40,377 nucleotides of DNA, from assembly GCA_938030595.1 (NCBI GenBank), contig CALHIB010000002.1, positions 1 through 40,377 on the forward strand, read 5' to 3'. Of this stretch, positions 17,683 to 24,540 are shown piece after piece. This stretch comes from an uncultured Rhizobiaceae group bacterium (lineage in GTDB: Bacteria > Pseudomonadota > Alphaproteobacteria > Rhizobiales > Rhizobiaceae). A model generated the notes under the pieces. The model worked only from the letters and a program-made list of their open reading frames with translations, did not search any database and was not told the DNA's origin. Made by a program: the position numbers and the translations under genes. Within the stretch, counting starts at the first letter, position 1, and each line of letters starts with the position of its first letter.

Positions 17683-17722
17683 AAAAACGCGCTGAACTGA
17701 AAACAATTAGCGCGTTATAAAA
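17681..17722 (-). terminator. Bidirectional terminator between bluB and NDUFA12-like gene
   Basis: AACGCGCT (17686-17693) pairs with AGCGCGTT (17709-17716) across a 15-nt loop. On the minus strand the stem is followed by seven Ts, a good tail for the NDUFA12-like gene. On the plus strand the tail is ATAAAAATC, so termination of bluB would be weaker. Confidence 0.7.
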
Positions 17723-17741
17723 ATCTCATTAATTCCAGAAA

Positions 17742-18116
17742 CTATGGAGACCAAGCCTCATAATCCCCTGTCGCTTGTGGACGTTTGTCAGGATTATTCA
17801 AAGACCCTTTAGGAAAATAGGCACCCGAAGTACCTGTCATATTTTCCTGATGCTCTTTTTGCCATTCGCGAGGTTTATAGTCTTCTTTTGTTGGTGGTGT
17901 ATCAGTCCGATAGTGCATCCAGCCGTGCCAGCCTGATGGAATAGCACTTGCTTCTGCAATATCGACATATTGCACATAGCGCTTACCATCCTTGTTTTCA
18001 TAATAAACATTACCCATCTCATCTTCACCTACGCGTTTTGCAGTACGCCAAATATGAAAGCGGGTATTGATGGTTGAGCCATTCCACCATGTAAAAATTT
18101 GCTTGAGTGTTTTCAT
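17742..18116 (-). CDS. NADH:ubiquinone oxidoreductase accessory subunit, NDUFA12 family
   Basis: 124 residues. It is the bacterial counterpart of the mitochondrial complex I 17.2-kDa (NDUFA12/B17.2) subunit, found in alphaproteobacteria. Motifs are ENKDGKRYVQYVD, the signature WHGWMHYRTDTPPT, and REWQKEHQENMTGTSGAYFPKGSL. It acts on the cytoplasmic side of complex I. It stands alone, away from the nuo genes, as is normal. Confidence 0.92.
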   Translation of the reverse strand: MKTLKQIFTWWNGSTINTRFHIWRTAKRVGEDEMGNVYYENKDGKRYVQYVDIAEASAIPSGWHGWMHYRTDTPPTKEDYKPREWQKEHQENMTGTSGAYFPKGSLNNPDKRPQATGDYEAWSP

Positions 18117-18194
18117 GATTTTGCTGATCTCTCAAAGATAGTATTTAAGCCACTTATGGCGTTACATGGTTCAAATGTCCAGTACCTCAGTTAG

Positions 18195-18209
18195 ATTGAT
18201 ACAATCAAT
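18195..18209. repeat. Short inverted repeat downstream of gdhA
   Basis: ATTGAT-aca-ATCAAT lies 18 bp after the gdhA stop and 79 bp before the NDUFA12-like start. It has no T-run, so it is a poor terminator; it may be a weak hairpin or an operator for the downstream gene. Confidence 0.25.
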
Positions 18210-18226
18210 TTGAACCCAAACCACCC

Positions 18227-19654
18227 TTATAATCCAAGAGATTTATAGCTATCAGCAACACGGCCAATCGCTATCATATAGGCAGCAGTACGCAAATCAA
18301 AGTCCTTGTCTGTTTTACGATGCTTATGCCATAGCGCGCGCATGTCACCATAAGCACCTCGCATAGTATCATCAAGACCAGAACGAACCAGTGTAAGTTC
18401 ATCAGCTCCCTTGATATAGCTTTCCTTGAATTTTTCGCTCAGTTTTTTGCCAGTAGCGCCTTCAATTTCTTCAATCAACATACGGTGGCGTGCTTCTTCT
18501 TCACGGCGTTGCATACGACCAAAGCGGATGTGGCTAAGGTTCTTCACCCACTCAAAATATGAAACGGTCACACCACCAGCGTTTGCATAAAGATCAGGAA
18601 TGATCACAACGCCCATTTTACGTAAAATCTCGTCAGCATTCGCAGTAATTGGACCATTAGCAGCTTCAATGATCACTTTTGCTTTTACATCCTTTGCGTT
18701 ATCGCGATTTATCACAGATTCAAGCGCTGCGGGGATAAGAATATCGCAATCTTCAGTCAGCATAGATGAGCCGTCTTTTGTATATTCTCCGCCCTTAAAT
18801 CCTTTAACACCATCATTAGAGGCAATATGCTCGCGCAATGCCTCAATATCCAAACCGTCTGGATTACTTACCGCACCATCACGCTCGATAACTGCAATAA
18901 TTTTTGCGCCATCTTCTTCGGATAAGAACTTTGCTGCGTGATATCCAACATTTCCAAGACCCTGCACAATAATACGTTGGTCGCCAAGTTCACCACTAAC
19001 GCCAGCAACTTCTTTGTCTTCTTCATAGCGAAAGAAATCACGCAAGGCGTATTGAACGCCACGTCCTGTTGCCTCAACACGACCACGAATACCACCAGCA
19101 TTTAAAGGTTTACCTGTCACACAAGCACGCGCATCAATATCTGTTGTATTCATGCGATGGTATTGATCTGCAATCCATGCCATCTCACGCTCGCCGGTTC
19201 CCATATCAGGAGCCGGTACATTCTGCGATGGATGGATCAAATCACGCTTAATCAATTCATAGGCAAACCGACGCGTAATCTGTTCCAGTTCTTGTTCATT
19301 CCAGTCTCTGGGATTGATACGAAGCCCACCTTTTGAACCGCCAAATGGCACTTCGACCAGTGCACATTTATAAGTCATCAAAGATGCAAGCGCTTCAACC
19401 TCGTCCTGGTGAACATTATCTGCATAGCGAATACCTCCTTTAACGGGTTCTGCATGTTCAGAGTGAACGGACCTATACCCTGTAAACGTATGAATATCGC
19501 CCCTGAGTTTAACGCCGAATCGCACGGTATAGGTAGAGTTAACAACTCGTATTTTCTCAATTAATCCATCAGACATATTCATATGCCCCACAGCTCGATC
19601 GAAGAGTTTACCAACATTCTCACTAAAACCGGCTCTGGTGATATCGTCTGACAT
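18227..19654 (-). CDS. Glu/Leu/Phe/Val family glutamate dehydrogenase
   Basis: 475 residues. It catalyses reversible oxidative deamination of glutamate to 2-oxoglutarate. The dimerisation domain has the catalytic lysine K108 in PFGGSKGGLRI and the substrate loop PVKGGIRYADNV. The Rossmann domain has the dinucleotide motif VQGLGNVGYHAAKF and later AANGPIT and LYANAGGVTVSYFEW. The length and GGIRG-EATGRGV segment fit the NAD-type hexameric enzymes. The long C-terminal helical part (RREEEARHRMLIEEIEGATGKKLS) is normal for the alphaproteobacterial form. It is divergent from DUF2853 across a 257-bp AT-rich region with a clear dyad. Confidence 0.93.
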   Translation of the reverse strand: MSDDITRAGFSENVGKLFDRAVGHMNMSDGLIEKIRVVNSTYTVRFGVKLRGDIHTFTGYRSVHSEHAEPVKGGIRYADNVHQDEVEALASLMTYKCALVEVPFGGSKGGLRINPRDWNEQELEQITRRFAYELIKRDLIHPSQNVPAPDMGTGEREMAWIADQYHRMNTTDIDARACVTGKPLNAGGIRGRVEATGRGVQYALRDFFRYEEDKEVAGVSGELGDQRIIVQGLGNVGYHAAKFLSEEDGAKIIAVIERDGAVSNPDGLDIEALREHIASNDGVKGFKGGEYTKDGSSMLTEDCDILIPAALESVINRDNAKDVKAKVIIEAANGPITANADEILRKMGVVIIPDLYANAGGVTVSYFEWVKNLSHIRFGRMQRREEEARHRMLIEEIEGATGKKLSEKFKESYIKGADELTLVRSGLDDTMRGAYGDMRALWHKHRKTDKDFDLRTAAYMIAIGRVADSYKSLGL

Positions 19655-19750
19655 TTAAAATTCCTATCAATTTTTCTATAAACTCATCAATTTTTACAAA
19701 AAAGATCAAAGTTAAGAGTGAAATTACATTATTTTTTACAAAAACGCCGA

Positions 19751-19769
19751 TTCAATACGGCATATTGAA
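19751..19769. promoter_or_regulatory. Perfect dyad in the gdhA-DUF2853 divergent region
   Basis: TTCAATA-cggca-TATTGAA is a perfect 7-5-7 inverted repeat, about 97 bp from the gdhA start and 140 bp from the DUF2853 start. A partial copy (TATTGTTCA) follows at about 19776-19784, also with the TATTG core. It looks like an operator for a dimeric regulator. The rest of the 19655-19911 gap is AT-rich, without an ORF. Confidence 0.4.
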
Positions 19770-19911
19770 CTAAAGTATTGTTCAGATAGTTTTTTTAAAC
19801 AAGCCATCCAGTGGATAAAAAACCATAAAAAAGCAACCAATCATTTACGCTACGTAATTTGCAATGTATATTACCTGCATACTATCAAACGTACCACAAA
19901 GGGAGAATATT

Positions 19912-20253
19912 ATGGGGAAGCGTGACGATCTGATTGCCAAATATGCAGCAGACATGAAAGAAAAAATGGGTGAAACAGCAGACATGGATTTACTTACAAA
20001 AGTAACCATTGGATGCGGTCCAGCAATTTACAATGCCGACGCTTCGACTGTTTCAGGCAGCGACGAAGCGGAACTTGAAACTGTAAAAAACAATTTCCTG
20101 ATTAAGAAACTTGGTTGCAGCGCAAGCGATGATCTTGATGGCGCCATCAAATCTGTAATGGACAAATACGGTTCATCCAACCGCAACAAATACCGTGCAG
20201 TTGTATATTACATGCTTACAAAACACTTCGGCAAAGAATCAGTTTACGGCTAA
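19912..20253 (+). CDS. DUF2853 small protein
   Basis: 113 residues from the ATG at 19912, which follows GGGAG by 7 bp; the track start at 19864 lies upstream of that site. It is an acidic, helical, soluble protein with MGKRDDLIAKYAADMKEK, MDLLTKVTIGCGPAIYNADA and NKYRAVVYYMLTKHFGK, matching the DUF2853 family of proteobacteria and bacteroidetes. The function is unknown. The single-gene transcript ends at a strong terminator. Confidence 0.85.
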   Translation: MGKRDDLIAKYAADMKEKMGETADMDLLTKVTIGCGPAIYNADASTVSGSDEAELETVKNNFLIKKLGCSASDDLDGAIKSVMDKYGSSNRNKYRAVVYYMLTKHFGKESVYG

Positions 20254-20274
20254 GTCTATTTATATGAGAATTTT

Positions 20275-20301
20275 AAAGGCTCCAGTTCATGGAGCCTTTT
20301 T
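20275..20301 (+). terminator. Intrinsic terminator after DUF2853
   Basis: A 10-bp perfect stem AAAGGCTCCA / TGGAGCCTTT (20275-20284, 20290-20299) has a 5-nt loop and a T-run. On the minus strand the tail is TTTAAAATT, so it may also end the convergent gatB-GNAT-GNAT transcript. Confidence 0.9.
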
Positions 20302-20304
20302 CAT

Positions 20305-20826
20305 TTAGCGCTGATGAATCGGTTCATCATCATCGGCATATATGACTGGCTTTTCCATAATAATTGCCGGAATACCTGAACCATCTTCTCCGCAATCCTG
20401 CGTTTCGCCAGATTTTTTAAAACCAAATTTTTCATAAAACTTGATTGCTTTTGTATTTTTCTCTTCGACTTCAAGTTTAATAAACTCTGCATCAATAAAA
20501 GAATTTTCAATTTCTATCAGCAAGTGAAGTCCGGTCTTACCGCCATGAAAATCAGGATGGACATAAAGCTGATGCAAGTTGATAGTTTTATCTTTTTGCG
20601 TCGCATATGCCATGCCGCCAATAACGGTACCATTATCTGCAACCAGAAACTCTGATTGCGGTGCATGGCGCATATCACGCAAACGCTTCATTGAATGCCA
20701 GTTATCAGTGATTTCGATTACTTTTTCTTTGCCATAGATGTCGTCATACGTCGCATGCCATGTTTCGCGCAAAATCTCTTGCACCCTTGGAAGATCCTGC
20801 TCGGAAGCAGTACGGACAAAGAACAT
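20305..20826 (-). CDS. GNAT family N-acetyltransferase
   Basis: 173 residues. The opening MFFVRTASEQDLPRVQEILRETWHATYDDIYG resembles the PhnO/RimI-like GNATs. The acetyl-CoA site is LHQLYVHPDFHGGKTGLHLL (about 104-123), where the usual Q/R-x-x-G-x-G/A reads H-G-G-K-T-G, and the C-terminal half has TKAIKFYEKFGFKKSG. It is similar in type to the GNAT just upstream (20830-21333), so the pair may be an old tandem duplication. The substrate is unknown. It starts 4 bp after the previous gene, in one operon with gatB. Confidence 0.85.
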   Translation of the reverse strand: MFFVRTASEQDLPRVQEILRETWHATYDDIYGKEKVIEITDNWHSMKRLRDMRHAPQSEFLVADNGTVIGGMAYATQKDKTINLHQLYVHPDFHGGKTGLHLLIEIENSFIDAEFIKLEVEEKNTKAIKFYEKFGFKKSGETQDCGEDGSGIPAIIMEKPVIYADDDEPIHQR

Positions 20827-20829
20827 GAC

Positions 20830-21333
20830 TTATGAACGCTGTAAAATTTTTGTCATAACAATGGACGGAATGCCCTTCATGAAGCCCCAATCCGGCATTT
20901 CCGAAACAACACTAAAGCCATGACGCTCATAGAATTTTTGCGCACGTCCATTGCCCCTAATAAAACTTAGTGAAATGGATGGAAGTCCAATGTGTTTTAC
21001 AAAAACAGCTCGCATCAAGTCATCTGCGAGCCCAGTACCAAAAAACTTTGGGGCAACATGAATTTGATCGATCCAGGCTTTGCCCTTCTCGTCCAGAGAT
21101 GTCATGGCAACACCACATATGGAGCCTTCATCACATTCAGCAACGATTGTAGTGATATCTTCATCTATCGCTTGCTCGGCCTGTTTTTCAGCAGAAAACA
21201 TCGCTCTTGCAATAGGTTCTGCTTGAGCCTCACCCAAGACAGGTTTGTATGTAGATAGCCAAGACGTAGAGAGCATGGAACTTACGGCTTCAGCGTCTTC
21301 ACTACGCATGTCTCTGATATGTGAGACTGACAT
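20830..21333 (-). CDS. GNAT family N-acetyltransferase (gatB-linked)
   Basis: 167 residues. The motif A region is IDQIHVAPKFFGTGLADDLMRAV and the C-terminal segment NGRAQKFYERHGFSVV. The ATG shares a base with the gatB stop (TAATG), so translation is coupled. A GNAT directly after gatB is frequent in alphaproteobacteria, but I know of no demonstrated functional link. The overall pattern (SMLSTSWLSTYKPVLGE...) is close to the following GNAT. Confidence 0.85.
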   Translation of the reverse strand: MSVSHIRDMRSEDAEAVSSMLSTSWLSTYKPVLGEAQAEPIARAMFSAEKQAEQAIDEDITTIVAECDEGSICGVAMTSLDEKGKAWIDQIHVAPKFFGTGLADDLMRAVFVKHIGLPSISLSFIRGNGRAQKFYERHGFSVVSEMPDWGFMKGIPSIVMTKILQRS

Positions 21334-22835
21334 TATTCAACACCCAACTTTTGTTTTACAAGCGCCTGAACAGCTTGAGGGTTAGCCTTGCCGCCTGTTG
21401 ACTTCATGACTTGTCCAACAAACCAACCAGCCAATTGCGGTCGCTCTTTTGCTTTTTCAACTTGCTCAGGATTAGCAGCAATAATTTGATCTACTGCCGC
21501 TTCAATAGCGCCCGTATCTGTCACTTGTTTCATACCGCGATCTTCAACGATTTGTGCAGGATCGCCGCCCTCTTCCCAAACAATATCAAAAACATCTTTT
21601 GCGATTTGACCAGAAATTGTACCTTCCTTGATAAGATCAATAATACTACCAATCTGGTCTGGTGAGATCGGGCTTTCAGAGATATCCTTGTCATCTTCTT
21701 TCAGCTTACCCATCAGATTGTTGATCACCCAGTTCGCAGCAACTTTACCATCGCGGCCTTCGGCAACTTTCTCAAAAAAATCAGCATTGGCTTTTTCTGA
21801 AACAAGAACAGATGCATCATAGGCAGACAAACCCATTTCAGATACAAAACGAGCTTTCTTGGCGTCTGGTAATTCTGGTAAATTAGACTTAAGACTGTCG
21901 ACGTATGCTTGGCTAAATTCCAACGGCAAGAGATCCGGATCAGGGAAATAACGATAATCATGCGCATCCTCTTTTGAGCGCATAGAACGTGTTTCACCTT
22001 TTACAGGATCATATAATCTGGTTTCCTGATCAATTTCCCCACCATCTTCAAGAATAGCAATTTGGCGGCGTGATTCATATTCAATCGCTTGACCGATAAA
22101 GCGGATAGAGTTCATATTTTTGATCTCGCAGCGCGTACCAAACCCCTCACCTGGGCGGCGCACAGAAACGTTTACATCTGCACGCATGGAACCTTCAGAC
22201 ATATTGCCATCACAAGTACCCAAATATCTGAGAATAGAACGTAGCTTTGTAACGTAAGCTTTAGCTTCCTCAGAAGAGCGAATATCAGGCTTGGAAACAA
22301 TCTCCATAAGCGCCACGCCAGTACGGTTTAAATCAACAAAACTCATGGTTGGATGCTGATCATGCATGGACTTACCAGCATCTTGCTCCAAATGCAGACG
22401 CTCAACACCTATCTCGACATCTTCATATTCACCCTGTTTGTTTGGGCCAACCGAAATTGTAATGGTTCCCTCACCAACGATCGGGTCTTTGAATTGAGAT
22501 ATCTGATAGCCTTGAGGCAAATCAGGATAAAAGTAATTCTTGCGATCAAATACTGAACGCAGATTGATTTCAGCATTCAGTCCAAGACCGGTACGGATAG
22601 CCTGCGCAACACATTCTTCATTAATGACAGGCAACATACCAGGCATCGCTGCATCAACCAGAGAAACATTACTATTTGGCTCTGCACCAAATTCGGTAGA
22701 TGCACCAGAAAAAAGCTTCGCATGGGATGAAACCTGAGCATGGACTTCCAGCCCAATAATAACTTCCCAGTCATCCTTGCTTCCTGCTATAAATCGTTTC
22801 GGTTCGGCGGTTCGTGTGTCTACAAGTTCAGTCAT
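21333..22835 (-). CDS. gatB: Aspartyl/glutamyl-tRNA amidotransferase subunit B
   Basis: 500 residues. It is the kinase/phosphorylating subunit of GatCAB, which turns Glu-tRNA(Gln) and Asp-tRNA(Asn) into the amidated forms. Signatures: [58 protein letters not shown], and [17 protein letters not shown]. The C-terminal tRNA-binding helical and YqeY-like tail (about 340-500) ends [18 protein letters not shown]. gatA and gatC are not in the window. It is divergent from a small membrane protein gene with starts only about 35 bp apart. Confidence 0.97.
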   Translation of the reverse strand: MTELVDTRTAEPKRFIAGSKDDWEVIIGLEVHAQVSSHAKLFSGASTEFGAEPNSNVSLVDAAMPGMLPVINEECVAQAIRTGLGLNAEINLRSVFDRKNYFYPDLPQGYQISQFKDPIVGEGTITISVGPNKQGEYEDVEIGVERLHLEQDAGKSMHDQHPTMSFVDLNRTGVALMEIVSKPDIRSSEEAKAYVTKLRSILRYLGTCDGNMSEGSMRADVNVSVRRPGEGFGTRCEIKNMNSIRFIGQAIEYESRRQIAILEDGGEIDQETRLYDPVKGETRSMRSKEDAHDYRYFPDPDLLPLEFSQAYVDSLKSNLPELPDAKKARFVSEMGLSAYDASVLVSEKANADFFEKVAEGRDGKVAANWVINNLMGKLKEDDKDISESPISPDQIGSIIDLIKEGTISGQIAKDVFDIVWEEGGDPAQIVEDRGMKQVTDTGAIEAAVDQIIAANPEQVEKAKERPQLAGWFVGQVMKSTGGKANPQAVQALVKQKLGVE

Positions 22836-22870
22836 TGATGCAATCTTTTATTTGGACGCTTATTTATTTT

Positions 22871-23245
22871 ATGTACTCAGAAGATACCTTCTTTCACCTA
22901 ACCGTTCAGGGCCGTATAGGACTGGTTATATTGTCACTATTTTTAGGCGCCATTACAATAGGTTTATACTGGAAAATCTCTAACAGATTTAGGATAGTAG
23001 TAAAGGTCTTGTGCGCAGTTGTTTTCATATGGGTGTTCATTTGGCTTTCACCACAAGCATACTATCTTTACTATATACAACTGATAGACGGCCTCCCCTT
23101 ACAAAATGTGATTCAATTTCCTCCATCTCCAATTGAAGTTTTTCAAACCATTACATTTTCGGGGCAAAGCAATCTATCTAACCATGGCAAGGGGTTAGTA
23201 TTCTGGGCAATGACACTGATTGCTTTAAAACAAGTCTCAAAATAA
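22871..23245 (+). CDS. Small conserved membrane protein divergent from gatB
   Basis: 124 residues from the ATG at 22871 (MYSEDTFFHLTVQGRIGLV). An upstream ATG at 22838 adds 11 residues but would leave 2 bp between divergent genes; neither start has a ribosome site. There are three hydrophobic segments, with an aromatic motif FIWLSPQAYYLYYIQLIDGLP between the second and third. From memory, a protein of this type lies opposite gatB in other Rhizobiales. No function can be assigned. Confidence 0.6.
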   Translation: MYSEDTFFHLTVQGRIGLVILSLFLGAITIGLYWKISNRFRIVVKVLCAVVFIWVFIWLSPQAYYLYYIQLIDGLPLQNVIQFPPSPIEVFQTITFSGQSNLSNHGKGLVFWAMTLIALKQVSK

Positions 23246-23364
23246 TTTAGGTGATAAGTTTAGCTTATTGATAACCATGACCTGCTAAAACATCACATCC
23301 TATCAAAAAATTAACTTCGTTAGCTCATTCTATTAGATATTTTAACATACTTAAGTGGGCGAGT

Positions 23365-23538
23365 ATGATTTTCAAATTAATAACACCAGCGATTGGTGTC
23401 ACTTTTGCATTATGTTTTTTAGCAATATATTTGTACGACAAGAGCAAAAAAGCACCGGCAATATTATCCCTTGCGTATGCATTTGGCGCCGCATCGCTAT
23501 TTGTTGATTTCTACAGAGATGCATTTGATCCTAGCTAA
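23365..23538 (+). pseudogene. N-terminal membrane fragment of an interrupted GGDEF-type protein
   Basis: A 57-codon ORF too short for the track. It begins MIFKLITPAIGVTFALCFLA, continues with LYDKSKKAPAILSLAYAF and ends FYRDAFDPS before TAA at 23536. It is in the same frame as the GGDEF ORF starting at 23581, and the 42 bp between them read on in frame as hydrophobic residues (GAILVNSLYTTTLF). Two short TM segments followed by more TM segments and a GGDEF domain form the usual layout of membrane diguanylate cyclases of about 390 residues. I therefore read it as the 5' end of one gene broken by a single nonsense codon. It could instead be a small free-standing membrane protein. Confidence 0.6.
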
Positions 23539-23580
23539 GGTGCAATTTTAGTCAATTCACTCTACACAACTACGTTATTC

Positions 23581-24537
23581 TTGACGACGACCAGCTTAGC
23601 CACACACTTCAGAAAAAAAACACCCGTCTTGCTCATGTCTACGATTGCAATTATCCAGGCAATCATTTTGATTTACTTCATATATTGGCAACCAGATATC
23701 GGCATTCGAACAATGATCGCAAATGCAAGCGCAGCAGCCTTGATGGCCTGCTCTCTTCTTGTCATTCCCTTTAAGGACAAAGAACTTGTAAATCGATTAC
23801 TATTTTGGGTTTCAGCAGCAACATCTATACAATTTTTGTTAAGGTCAGTTTTCGTTTTTTACATGGCGCAATATCAAGGTCTAGCCATGACTGATGCAAA
23901 TTATGCGCAATCAATCGTTACTGTGAGCTTGCATTTTTCAATCGCTGTACTGTCGCTAATAATGGGGGTTACTGCATGCATCGCATTTGGTCTGGACGCG
24001 ATTTCAGATATTAAAAAAATGGTAGATGTCGATGTTTTATCAGGCCTTCCAAACCAACATAAATTTGAGACTGAAGCGCATAAAATTCTGAAACTGGCTA
24101 AAGAAAAAAACTTGCCAGTGACTTTGATTCTAATGGACTTGGACAAGTATAAATCAGTCAACGATAAACATGGCCAAATCATATGTAATGAAATCATTCA
24201 CAATGCAGGAAAGAAAATTCGTGCTTTATGTAATCAAAATCATACAGCGGGAAGAATTGGCTTTGATAAATTCAGTATCTTACTTGATACAGCAGATATA
24301 AAACTTGGTCGTCTCATGGCAGAAAGCCTGCGCCAGGAAATGGAAAGCCAAACATTCACGACCAATAGAGAAACTATTTCTATAACCGCAAGTTTTGGCG
24401 TCGCAGAATTACGAGATAATGAAAATTACAATACAGTATTCTCTAGAGCCAATGAAGAATTAGACAAAGCAAAACAAATGAGCCGAAATCAAGTAAGACC
24501 TAAACGTGCAAACTATATCTTGCAATCTGTAATTTAA
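23581..24537 (+). CDS. Membrane GGDEF-domain protein, degenerate and probably truncated
   Basis: 318 residues if translation starts at the TTG; no ribosome site is visible there or at the ATG at 23635. Four or five TM segments (about 15-140) are followed by a GGDEF-type domain (about 150-310) starting DVDVLSGLPNQHKFE. Diguanylate cyclases make c-di-GMP, but here the active-site loop reads R-I-G-F-D-K-F (225-231) in place of RxGGDEF, and the substrate stretch reads MDLDKYKSVNDKHGQIICNE where GH-x-x-GD is expected. There is no RxxD inhibitory site. It is probably catalytically dead, a sensor or a decaying gene. It is in frame with the fragment upstream across one TAA. The convergent PBP1A gene ends 3 bp away. 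Confidence 0.8.
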   Translation: MTTTSLATHFRKKTPVLLMSTIAIIQAIILIYFIYWQPDIGIRTMIANASAAALMACSLLVIPFKDKELVNRLLFWVSAATSIQFLLRSVFVFYMAQYQGLAMTDANYAQSIVTVSLHFSIAVLSLIMGVTACIAFGLDAISDIKKMVDVDVLSGLPNQHKFETEAHKILKLAKEKNLPVTLILMDLDKYKSVNDKHGQIICNEIIHNAGKKIRALCNQNHTAGRIGFDKFSILLDTADIKLGRLMAESLRQEMESQTFTTNRETISITASFGVAELRDNENYNTVFSRANEELDKAKQMSRNQVRPKRANYILQSVI

Positions 24538-24540
24538 AAC

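Noticed and set aside
23536-23538. Reassigned or recoded TAA codon in the GGDEF gene
   Set aside because: TAA is used as the normal stop of many intact genes here, and I see no read-through signal; a nonsense mutation is simpler.
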